From Spirochaetaceae bacterium (lineage in GTDB: Bacteria > Spirochaetota > Spirochaetia > Treponematales > Treponemataceae): a DNA stretch of 64,000 nt. A program made the position numbers and the translations under genes. Shown piece by piece: positions 28,808 through 36,111 of the stretch. How positions within the stretch are numbered: position 1 is the first letter of the stretch; every line of letters starts with the position of its first letter. The notes under the pieces are model-generated. The model saw only the letters and a list, made by a program, of their open reading frames with translations, made no database searches and was not told where the DNA came from. The stretch lies in the NCBI GenBank assembly GCA_017416145.1, contig JAFQDD010000017.1:1-64000 (forward strand), in the 5' to 3' direction.

Positions 28808-28826
28808 AGTGTCAAAGAATGACACT
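28808..28826. promoter_or_regulatory. Putative controller operator, operon 2
   Basis: AGTGTCA-AAGAA-TGACACT, a perfect 7-bp inverted repeat with 5-bp spacer overlapping the stop codon of the XRE controller and lying about 11 bp upstream of a TATAAT box that would drive hsdM. Binding there would cover the -35 region. Confidence 0.7.
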
Positions 28827-29050
28827 TATTCATTTTCTACAGAAGATTTTTCGTTTATTACGCATATATCGCCCACGTCACAATCAAGAGCTCTGCAAAT
28901 CTTCTGCATGCTATCCATAGATATAAACTCGCCCTTACCGAGTTTTGCCAAAATATTTGTGGAAATACCTGCCATTTTGATAAGGTCTGTTCGATTCTTA
29001 ATGCCTTTATCAATAAGCAGTTTCCATAGTTTTCTGTAATCTACATCCAT
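28826..29050 (-). CDS. XRE/Cro-family controller protein (operon 2)
   Basis: A 74-residue HTH protein (DLIKMAGISTNILAKLGKGEFISMDSMQKIC at about 22-52) that aligns without gaps to the operon 1 controller over about 66 residues with most positions identical or conservative. GAGG lies upstream of the ATG. It heads operon 2 and probably regulates hsdM and the rest through the palindrome at its stop codon. Whether it represses, activates or does both, as C proteins do, cannot be read here. Confidence 0.9.
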   Translation of the reverse strand: MDVDYRKLWKLLIDKGIKNRTDLIKMAGISTNILAKLGKGEFISMDSMQKICRALDCDVGDICVINEKSSVENE

Positions 29051-29331
29051 ATAAAATATTCCTCAAAATACTATATCATATCTTTCAGGATTATTGAGGT
29101 AAAATATCATGTTTTTACAATAATTTTTTGAAGACCTGATTGGTTCCGCAGGGCAAAAACCTACGGCCCACGAACTTAAAGTAAGGAGTTTAAGTAAAAG
29201 TTGAATTTCAGTGAATTCAGGTGAATTTGAATAATTTTATTTTTTGAAAATATAGTGTTAAAATATAGTTATCCGAGGCAGAAAATCCTCTTTTATTAGT
29301 CTTATTTGTCTATTTAGGTTCAGATAACTTC
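29051..29331. other. Gap between controller 2 and the tRNA-end repeat
   Basis: No gene seen. AT-rich DNA with a small GAGG-N8-CCTC hairpin near 29272-29287 and distant AGTTATC/GATAACT arms. This is the right-hand edge of the defence island. Confidence 0.4.
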
Positions 29332-29390
29332 AGTTTAAAACAAAAAAACCACTCATTTCTGAGTGGTCTATTTAGCATGGGTTGGACTTG
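29332..29390. repeat. Direct repeat copy A: tRNA 3' end plus terminator
   Basis: 59 bp matching 29511-29569 at 57 positions. It contains the hairpin ACCACTCA/TGAGTGGT with A/T run and a truncated copy of the 3' end of the initiator tRNA, but no D or anticodon arm. It looks like a displaced tRNA 3' end, as left by site-specific integration at a tRNA gene. Confidence 0.75.
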
Positions 29391-29506
29391 CCTTACAGTC
29401 GTAAACGGCCTGTTTACTCCTTACAGGCCGGCTTCATTCACTGACGCAGACATCCTGTCTGCTTTTCCTCGCACTTGCTCGGCGTTCATTACGCTTCAAG
29501 TCCAAC
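29381..29506. repeat. 126-bp element bounded by 10-bp inverted repeats
   Basis: GTTGGACTTG (29381-29390) and CAAGTCCAAC (29497-29506) are perfect inverted repeats identical to the T-arm of the neighbouring tRNA. Inside are hairpins GTAAAC/GTTTAC, GGCCTG/CAGGCC and GCAGACA/TGTCTGC. No coding potential is seen. Confidence 0.55.
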
Positions 29507-29510
29507 AGTT

Positions 29511-29569
29511 AGTTTAAAACAAAAAAACCACTCATTTCTGAGTGGTCTATATAGCAGGGGTTGGACTTG
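29511..29569. repeat. Direct repeat copy B, covering the true tRNA 3' end and terminator
   Basis: 59 bp, 57/59 identical to 29332-29390, 179 bp apart. It includes the terminator and the last 18 bases of the intact tRNA. Confidence 0.8.
29517..29546 (-). terminator. tRNA terminator
   Basis: ACCACTCA-N4-TGAGTGGT (29527-29546) followed by a T run on the minus strand, six bases after the tRNA 3' end. Confidence 0.85.
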
Positions 29570-29624
29570 AACCAACGGCCTCCGGGTTATGAGCCCGACG
29601 AGCTGCCAACTGCTCTACCCTGCG
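29552..29624 (-). tRNA. Initiator tRNA-Met (CAT)
   Basis: The minus strand folds into a full cloverleaf: acceptor CGCAGGG/CCCTGCT, D-arm GAGC/GCTC, anticodon stem ending GGG/CCC around loop CTCATAA (anticodon CAT), T-arm GTTGG-TTCAAGT-CCAAC. The unpaired first position (C1 opposite U72) and three G:C pairs in the anticodon stem mark it as initiator. CCA is not encoded. It has its own promoter and terminator. Confidence 0.93.
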
Positions 29625-29639
29625 TCGTATTGTTAGGGT

Positions 29640-29668
29640 ATAATATCATTGATTTTAAAAACTGTCAA
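29640..29668 (-). promoter_or_regulatory. Initiator tRNA promoter
   Basis: TTGACA (29663-29668), 17-nt spacer, TATTAT (29640-29645), starting about 15 bp upstream of the tRNA. Confidence 0.75.
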
Positions 29669-29712
29669 GAGAAATTTGAAAGATTAGAGGATGATTTTTT
29701 TGAGTTTTTTAC

Positions 29713-29741
29713 TTGCTCAACATTAACTGGATTTGTATAAT
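29713..29741 (+). promoter_or_regulatory. Promoter of the pentapeptide-repeat gene, apparently leaderless
   Basis: TTGCTC (29713-29718), 17-nt spacer, perfect TATAAT (29736-29741), then TTTTTT and ATG at 29748. No Shine-Dalgarno is present. Confidence 0.65.
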
Positions 29742-29747
29742 TTTTTT

Positions 29748-30449
29748 ATGGAACTAGAACTTTTTCCACTTTTCGATATGGAAGCTATTAAGTCCGGGGC
29801 AAAGAAAAATAAACTTTCAACTTCTGTAAAACTTCAAACTCTTCAAGGTGATAATATAAACTCCGAGGAAGAATTACAGACCAATTCTTTGCATGTTCGT
29901 ATGACTTACAAAAACTTAGATTTTGCAGAAAAGAATATAAAAGAACACGAATTTGAAAATTGTACCTTTGAGAGTTGTCATTTTGTAAAAGCCAATTTAA
30001 CAGCTGTAGCTTTTATGGATTGTAAATTCCAAAATTGTGATTTTGTGGTACCAACTCTTGTAAATACAGGAATAAAAACCTCTGATTTCTTTGGTTGTAA
30101 GTTTATGGGCGTCGATTTTTCCGATTGCTCAAATTTCTTTTTCTCTCCAAATTTTCAAGATTCTATGATAAATTCTTGCAATTTTGAAGGAAACAAAATG
30201 TCAAAAACTGAGTTTTTTTCTTGCAAAATCCGAGAAACAACTTTTGCATATTGTGACTTATCGGAATCCCGTTTTGACAACTCTGAATTCCAAGGAACAA
30301 CCTTTCAAGATTGCCAACTTCAAAAAGCAGATTTCACCGATGCCATTGGATATACTATAAATCCTTTTACCAACAAATTGAAAGGAGCTCGGTTTTCCTT
30401 GCCAGAAGCTCAATCTTTTTTGTATTTTTTAGATATAGAAGTAGAATAA
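29748..30449 (+). CDS. Pentapeptide-repeat protein
   Basis: A 233-residue protein (ATG 29748; an in-frame TTG at 29733 lies inside the promoter). From about residue 50 it is made of pentapeptide repeats A/C-x-F/L-x-x, with Phe/Leu at every fifth residue: FENCTFESCHFVKANL, DCKFQNCDF, GCKFMGVDF, YCDLSESRFDNSEFQG. Many repeats carry Cys at the outward position, giving a Cys ladder. Such proteins form a right-handed quadrilateral beta-helix. Some bind gyrase, most are uncharacterised. It overlaps the expression unit of the next gene, which starts one base after its stop. Confidence 0.88.
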   Translation: MELELFPLFDMEAIKSGAKKNKLSTSVKLQTLQGDNINSEEELQTNSLHVRMTYKNLDFAEKNIKEHEFENCTFESCHFVKANLTAVAFMDCKFQNCDFVVPTLVNTGIKTSDFFGCKFMGVDFSDCSNFFFSPNFQDSMINSCNFEGNKMSKTEFFSCKIRETTFAYCDLSESRFDNSEFQGTTFQDCQLQKADFTDAIGYTINPFTNKLKGARFSLPEAQSFLYFLDIEVE

Positions 30450-30450
30450 T

Positions 30451-31425
30451 ATGAAGAAAATCCTAACTTTGTGCCTAAGTGCCGGTATTCAAAAAACAAT
30501 CGAATTTTCAAAAATCCAACTTAATAAGGTAAATCGTTCTGAAAATTACCGATTTGATATTGCAGGGAAGGCTGTAAATTCGGCTCGTGTGTTGGCTCAA
30601 CTTGCAGAAAAAAATGAAATTCATCTTTCCAAAAGTGATATAAAGCAAAATATTACTTTGATTTGTCCTTTGGGTGAAAAAAATCTTGATTTTTGGAGAG
30701 AACTTAGCAAAGAGGAAAACTTCATTCAGAAAAATATACTGATTCCAGGTTTTACTAGAGAATGTTGCACTTTAATCGAAAGGGAATCTGGTCGAGTTAC
30801 AGAACTTGTGGTGGAAGAGCCAAAAATCCAAGACGAAAACCAAAATGCAAAAACAAAGGAATTGCTCTCGTTGCTAGAATGTGAATTTACCAATCCAAAA
30901 ACAAAACCAGAGGCTCTCCTTGTGGCAGGAAGTGTGCCAAGTTATTGGGATTCAAATATTATGGAAGAAATTGCAAAAATTGCAAAAAAAAATGATGTTT
31001 TGCTAATGGCTGACTTTAAGGGAAAAACGCTTTTAAATTTGCTTCCAGAGTTTGCACCAAATATTATCAAAATCAACAAAGAAGAATTCTTAGAAACTTT
31101 TTATCCAGAAATCTTTGAGCAAGATGCTCCAAAATGTGATACAATAAAATTGCAAGAATTGATATGTCATCAATCCAAAATTCTTGGGAATATCATAATT
31201 GTAACTGACGGAGCAAATGATACAATTTTGTCCGATAAAGGAAAATGTTATATTGGAAAAACAGAAAAAGTTTCTGTAAAAAATACAATTGGTTGTGGCG
31301 ATTCTTTTAATGCAGGGTTTTTGTACGAGTTTCTAAAATCTAAAAATCTTGAAAAAGCTTTAGAAATGGGAACTTTTGCTGCTTCGAGAAATGCAGAATC
31401 TTTAGCCCCTGGTTCAATTTTTTAG
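30451..31425 (+). CDS. PfkB-family carbohydrate kinase
   Basis: A 324-residue ribokinase-fold sugar kinase related to 1-phosphofructokinase and tagatose-6-phosphate kinase. The N-terminal strand MKKILTLCLSAGIQKTIEF replaces the usual LNPAID motif, and the C-terminal signature is NTIGCGDSFNAGFLYEF with catalytic Asp near residue 283 (GAGDSF in most members). The GGKG-type motif near residue 40 appears as IAGKAVNSARVLAQL. Substrate unknown. It starts one base after the pentapeptide gene, so both are one operon. Confidence 0.85.
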   Translation: MKKILTLCLSAGIQKTIEFSKIQLNKVNRSENYRFDIAGKAVNSARVLAQLAEKNEIHLSKSDIKQNITLICPLGEKNLDFWRELSKEENFIQKNILIPGFTRECCTLIERESGRVTELVVEEPKIQDENQNAKTKELLSLLECEFTNPKTKPEALLVAGSVPSYWDSNIMEEIAKIAKKNDVLLMADFKGKTLLNLLPEFAPNIIKINKEEFLETFYPEIFEQDAPKCDTIKLQELICHQSKILGNIIIVTDGANDTILSDKGKCYIGKTEKVSVKNTIGCGDSFNAGFLYEFLKSKNLEKALEMGTFAASRNAESLAPGSIF

Positions 31426-31452
31426 GTTGAGAATTTACTGGATATTTATCCG

Positions 31453-31481
31453 TTGACAATAAATCTTAAGCATAATACCAT
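31453..31481 (+). promoter_or_regulatory. Promoter of the LysM repeat gene
   Basis: TTGACA (31453-31458), 17-nt spacer, TACCAT (31476-31481), 17 nt before the ATG, with GAGG between. Confidence 0.6.
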
Positions 31482-31498
31482 AAAATTGAGGTAATTTG

Positions 31499-34096
31499 AT
31501 GGGAAACATAATTGGAATTAAACTAGCAGATGGTTCATTTTATCCTGTAATGGAAGAAGGAAAACCTTTTTCAAAAAAACTGGAACTAACAACAGTTCGT
31601 GATGACCAAACTACGGTTCACTTAGATTTGTATCGTTCTGCCACAGGTTCAATGGACGATGCAGAATATGTTGACACTTTAGTTGTGGAAAATCTTGTAC
31701 CTCATCCAAAACAAGAACATTCCTTAAATTTAAATATTAAACTTGATGAAAATAATATGCTTTCTGCTGAAATTGATGATCCTGAAACTGGTGCAATCTC
31801 TAATTCAAAAGTTTCTCTTGTTACTCTAAAAAAAGAAGATTTGTCAGTGGAGCCTGATTATTCCATTACTCCAGAAGAAAATGTTGAAAATTTTGATGAA
31901 ATAGACGAAATTATTGATGAAAATGTAATTGATAATTTAGATGATTTTGAGGAATCTGATAAATTGCCAGAAGAAATCGATATTGAAATTCCATCTAATT
32001 TTTCAGATTCTGAACCTACCTTTTTGGGTGAAAATCTAAGTTCCGAGGAAGATTTTTTGGTTGAAGACGATACTTCTGATTTAAATAACGACTTTGTATT
32101 TCCAGAAGAAATTGAAAATCTAGAAGAATCTGATAATTTTGATACAAAGGACGCAATGATACTTGGTGGGGTTGGAGCCGCAGCTGTTGCAGGAGCAGTT
32201 TTGGCCGATAATTTATCGTCCACCGAAGAAATCCCAACCATAGAAGAAGACGTAATCGAAGAACCACAATCTTTCCAAGAAGATTCCCAACTTGAAGAAA
32301 TCGATATTCTGGTTCCAGAAGAAACTAGCGAATCCGCTGTACTGGACGATTTCGCTTTCCCAAGTGCTGATACAGAAGTTTCCAGCGAATCCGCTGAGCT
32401 GGACGATTTCGCTTTCCCAAGTGCTGATACAGAAGTTTCCAGTGAGTCTGCTGTACTGGACGATTTCGCTTTCCCAGCTGATACAGAAGAAACCAGTGAA
32501 TCCGCTGAGCTAGACGACTTCGCTCTTCCAAGTGCTGATACCGAAATTTCCAGCGAATCCGCTGTGCTAGACGACTTCGCTCTTCCAAGTGCTGATACCG
32601 AGATTTCCAGTGAAACCGCTGAGATGGACGACTTCGCTCTTCCAAGTGCTGATACAGAAGAAACCAGCGAATCTGCTGTGCTGGACGATTTTGCTTTCCC
32701 AAGTGCTGATAGCGAGATTTCCAGCGAATCCGCTTTGCTAGACGCTTTTGCTTTCCCAAGTGCTGATACCGAGATTTCTAGTGAATCCGCTTTGCTGGAT
32801 AATTTCGCTTTCCCAAGTGCTGATACCGAGATTTCTAGTGAATCCGCTGAGATGGACGACTTCGTTTTCCCAAGTGCTGATACAGAAGTTTCCAGCGAAT
32901 CCGCTGTGTTAGACGACTTTGCTTTCCCAAGTGCTGATACAGAAGAAACCAGCGAATCCGCTGTGCTGGACGACTTCGCTTTCCCAGCTGATACAGGAGT
33001 TTCCAGCGAATCCGCTGAGATGGACGACTTCGCTTTCCCAAGTGCTGATACAGAAGTTTCCAGCGAATCTGCTGTGCTGGACGACTTCGCTTTCCCAAGT
33101 GCCGATACAGAAGAAACCAGCGAATCCGCTGAGATGGACGATTTCGCTTTCCCAAGTGCTGATACCGAGATTTCTAGTGAATCCGCTGTGCTGGACGATT
33201 TTGCTTTCCCAGCTGATAGCGAGATTTCTAGTGAGTCTGCTGAGTTGGACGATTTTGCTTTCCCAGCTGATACCGAGATTTCTAGCGAATCCGCTGAGCT
33301 AGACGACTTCGCTTTCCCAAGTGCTGATACAGAAGAAACCAGTGAATCCGCTGAGCTAGAGGATTCTGCTTTTTCTGTTGCTGATAGTGAATTGCCGAAT
33401 TTTGATGATTTTGATATTGATTCAGAGGAATCTTTTGAAATGGAAGATAATGCTCCATTTACTTTTGATTCTCTTCCTGAATTTGATGAGATTCCAGAAT
33501 TGAAAGATAATTCAACAGATTTTTCTGATGATTTTGCTGCTATGGACTTTGAACTACCAGAAATTGATGAAAGTAAATATGAATTTGCAGCTTCAAATGA
33601 AGGTGGTGATCCATTGTTTGATAGTTTATATGAAGAAAACTACAAAGAAACAGAAAAATCCCAAAAGAAAACTACTATTCCAGTGGTGATTTGCGTGATT
33701 TGTGCTTTGATTTGTCTTGGCGTTCTTGGAATTATTCTTTGGTTGACAAAACCAAATTTATTTGGAACAAAGGATGCAGAACCAACTGTAACAATTCCTG
33801 TAGAAAACGTTGAAACAGAGTTGCCTGTTTTAGAAAAAGAAGATTTAACATCTGCAAAAGAAAATGAGATAGTTATTACTCCAGAACCTGTTGTGCCAGA
33901 AATCCCTGAGCCAAAGGTTGAAGTTGCTCCAGCGAAAGTAATTTACAGAATCAAATGGGGTGATACTTTGTGGGATTTAGCAGAATCTTATTATCAAAAT
34001 CCTTGGTTATATCCAAAAATTGCAAAAGCAAATAATATCAAAAATCCAGATGTAATCATTTCTGGAACTGATATCGAGATTCCGCCACTTAATTAA
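31499..34096 (+). CDS. Acidic tandem-repeat protein with transmembrane segment and C-terminal LysM
   Basis: An 865-residue protein. The N-terminal ~270 residues are acidic and include a short Ala/Gly-rich segment. Residues about 277-633 are 19 tandem copies of an 18-19 residue unit, consensus SESAVLDDFAFPSADTEVS. A single membrane span (IPVVICVICALICLGVLGIILWL) follows near residue 725, and the C-terminus is a LysM peptidoglycan-binding domain (YRIKWGDTLWDLAESYYQN...IPPLN). This orientation suggests a long acidic cytoplasmic part and a periplasmic LysM. GAGG precedes the ATG at 31499. Its partner gene is a lytic transglycosylase, so a cell-wall role is likely. Not a family I recognise. Confidence 0.88.
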   Translation: MGNIIGIKLADGSFYPVMEEGKPFSKKLELTTVRDDQTTVHLDLYRSATGSMDDAEYVDTLVVENLVPHPKQEHSLNLNIKLDENNMLSAEIDDPETGAISNSKVSLVTLKKEDLSVEPDYSITPEENVENFDEIDEIIDENVIDNLDDFEESDKLPEEIDIEIPSNFSDSEPTFLGENLSSEEDFLVEDDTSDLNNDFVFPEEIENLEESDNFDTKDAMILGGVGAAAVAGAVLADNLSSTEEIPTIEEDVIEEPQSFQEDSQLEEIDILVPEETSESAVLDDFAFPSADTEVSSESAELDDFAFPSADTEVSSESAVLDDFAFPADTEETSESAELDDFALPSADTEISSESAVLDDFALPSADTEISSETAEMDDFALPSADTEETSESAVLDDFAFPSADSEISSESALLDAFAFPSADTEISSESALLDNFAFPSADTEISSESAEMDDFVFPSADTEVSSESAVLDDFAFPSADTEETSESAVLDDFAFPADTGVSSESAEMDDFAFPSADTEVSSESAVLDDFAFPSADTEETSESAEMDDFAFPSADTEISSESAVLDDFAFPADSEISSESAELDDFAFPADTEISSESAELDDFAFPSADTEETSESAELEDSAFSVADSELPNFDDFDIDSEESFEMEDNAPFTFDSLPEFDEIPELKDNSTDFSDDFAAMDFELPEIDESKYEFAASNEGGDPLFDSLYEENYKETEKSQKKTTIPVVICVICALICLGVLGIILWLTKPNLFGTKDAEPTVTIPVENVETELPVLEKEDLTSAKENEIVITPEPVVPEIPEPKVEVAPAKVIYRIKWGDTLWDLAESYYQNPWLYPKIAKANNIKNPDVIISGTDIEIPPLN
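32327..33397 (+). repeat. 57/54-bp coding tandem array (about 19 units)
   Basis: Nineteen near-identical units inside the LysM gene, mostly 57 bp, with some 54-bp copies that lack one Ser codon. Synonymous positions are also conserved and the array is more GC-rich than its flanks, indicating recent expansion. The array keeps antisense frames open, which are not genes. Confidence 0.92.
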
Positions 34097-34110
34097 TTTG
34101 TGAGAATAAT

Positions 34111-36108
34111 TTGAAAAAAATAAATATTATCTTTTCTCTAGTTTTGATTTTTACACTGTTTTCTTGCAAAGAGGATGCAAAAAAATACAATAATTTGTAT
34201 CAACGAGGAAAACAAGAGGCAAATATTAAACTTCTTCAAAAAGGATATGAAAAAGCAGAGCCTTATTTTAGCAAACTTTGTTTGGTTGAATTATGCAATT
34301 TGTTACCAAAGCAAAAATCTGTAGAACTCGCCGAAAAGGCTTTGAAAAAATATCCAGATTCTCAAGATGTTTTAGAATTATTGGTTACTTTACTTTATGA
34401 GCAAAGAGAATATTTGGAAGTTATCTCTGAAATTGACGAAAATTCCCACATCAAACAAAATAATGAACTCAAGAGATATTATTTTTCTGCAAAAATAAAA
34501 ACGTCAAAATCTCAACAAATTAGTTGGGAAAGTGATTTTTGTGTGGATATGAAAAAATGGTTTCAGGATAATCAGTTTTCATCAAGTCACAATCAATTTT
34601 TCAAGGATTTTTCAGAGGATATTGATTTTGGGATTTCGGAAAAAGCTCGTCAATTATACTTTACAAAAAATTACAGCAAAGCAGCGGCTCTGATAGAAGA
34701 TGAATATTCCACAAAAGAAGAATTTCTTGATTTTTTGGAAGAATTAACTTATGTGGAACTTACAGAAATTGCGGATAATTTTGTTTTGGGGGCAAATAAT
34801 CGAAAAACTTTTTCCAGCTTTTTTGCAAACGGTGGACTTTTATTGTCGAATCCAGACAAGGCTTTTTACAGCATTTTTTCTGCAGGTCGTATTTTGGAAA
34901 AAGAAGTTGGCAGCAATTATGATGTTCTAAAATATTACAATAGAGCAATTTATCTTGCTCCAGAGAGGAATTTTGACAGAGCACTTTGGTATTTTCTCCG
35001 TTGTTCTATGAATTACTCTTTACAAGAAGGTTTTTATGGTTTTTTGGAATATGCCAATGCTTGGAAAGAACCTGAATATTTTGATGATATTTTAGATAGG
35101 TTTTCGGCTAGTATTTTATCTTCTTATAGTTGGGAATTGTATTATGATTTGTTTTCAGAGATTTATCCCTATTTAAGTGGATATTCTCAGGGAAAAGTGG
35201 ATTATATTTTTGCAAGATTGGTGGAAGAAAATCTTATTGAATACGGAAATGGTTCTGAAAGTTTGGCTTTTTCTCACTATGAAAAGGCATTTTTGAATCC
35301 TGAAACTGATGGATATTACAGAATTATGGCTGGAATTAAATTGGAAGAAGATTTGAAATTGTCCCCAGAAAAAAATCATTTTGACGATGAAAATCTTTTG
35401 CCAGAAGAAGAATATTTGCAATATTTGTTAGAGGATAATATTGAGTCTGTTTACAATTTTTGCATCAACAATCAAGATTCTATCAGAGAAAATGTAGCTT
35501 TTGAGGCTATAAAAACTTTGGAAAATGCTAGTAAATCTTCAAAAAACTTTTATCCAGAGGCTCTTAGAATTGCCACTGCCTATGTTTCTGATATGAGCAA
35601 GGTAGATTATCTTTATCCAAAATATTATTCGTCGGAAGTGAAAAAGGTTTGTAAAGAGTATGATATTCCAGAATATATTTTTTATGGTTTGATTCGTACG
35701 GAAAGTTATTTTGATAATGATATAGAATCTGTTGCTGGAGCGATTGGATTGTGTCAGCTTATGCCTTCGACGGCTTCTGATGTGGGGCGAAAATTAAAAG
35801 TAAAAGACTATGATTTGCTAAATCCTGAAACAAATGCAAAATTTGGTGGATATTATCTTGCAGAATTGGCAAGTCGTTTAGAGGATAATTACATTTTGGC
35901 TTTGTGTTCCTATAACGCAGGAATCAATAATGTGAGAAAATGGAGAAAAGCTAATCCAAATCTACCGATAGATATTTTTTTAGAAACAATTCCTTTTGAA
36001 GAAACTAGAAATTATGGGAAAAAACTAATAAAAGCCTCTTCCATTTACGGATTGCTTTATTATGATGTGTCTCCAAAGGAAGTCGTTTCTGTGATGGGAG
36101 TTTTTTAG
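34111..36108 (+). CDS. Soluble lytic transglycosylase lipoprotein
   Basis: A 665-residue exported enzyme that cleaves peptidoglycan glycan strands. It starts with TTG at 34111 and a lipoprotein signal (IFSLVLIFTLFSC, Cys 19). The middle is an alpha-superhelix of TPR-like pairs, as in Slt70. The C-terminal SLT domain has the catalytic Glu in LIRTESYFDNDIESVAGAIGLCQLMPSTA (near residue 533) and CSYNAGINNVRKW. It lies 14 nt after the LysM gene and is probably co-transcribed, which pairs a peptidoglycan binder with a hydrolase. Confidence 0.93.
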   Translation: MKKINIIFSLVLIFTLFSCKEDAKKYNNLYQRGKQEANIKLLQKGYEKAEPYFSKLCLVELCNLLPKQKSVELAEKALKKYPDSQDVLELLVTLLYEQREYLEVISEIDENSHIKQNNELKRYYFSAKIKTSKSQQISWESDFCVDMKKWFQDNQFSSSHNQFFKDFSEDIDFGISEKARQLYFTKNYSKAAALIEDEYSTKEEFLDFLEELTYVELTEIADNFVLGANNRKTFSSFFANGGLLLSNPDKAFYSIFSAGRILEKEVGSNYDVLKYYNRAIYLAPERNFDRALWYFLRCSMNYSLQEGFYGFLEYANAWKEPEYFDDILDRFSASILSSYSWELYYDLFSEIYPYLSGYSQGKVDYIFARLVEENLIEYGNGSESLAFSHYEKAFLNPETDGYYRIMAGIKLEEDLKLSPEKNHFDDENLLPEEEYLQYLLEDNIESVYNFCINNQDSIRENVAFEAIKTLENASKSSKNFYPEALRIATAYVSDMSKVDYLYPKYYSSEVKKVCKEYDIPEYIFYGLIRTESYFDNDIESVAGAIGLCQLMPSTASDVGRKLKVKDYDLLNPETNAKFGGYYLAELASRLEDNYILALCSYNAGINNVRKWRKANPNLPIDIFLETIPFEETRNYGKKLIKASSIYGLLYYDVSPKEVVSVMGVF

Positions 36109-36111
36109 CTT

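Noticed and set aside
29371-29506. Second tRNA gene
   Set aside because: Only the 3' acceptor and half a T-arm are duplicated; there is no anticodon or D-arm.
32325-33155. Long antisense frames rich in Arg/Gln/His repeats
   Set aside because: They arise because the tandem repeat length is a multiple of three; the sense strand is the real LysM gene.
32327-33397. CRISPR-like periodic repeat
   Set aside because: Units are contiguous, coding and have no unique spacers; no cas genes are present.
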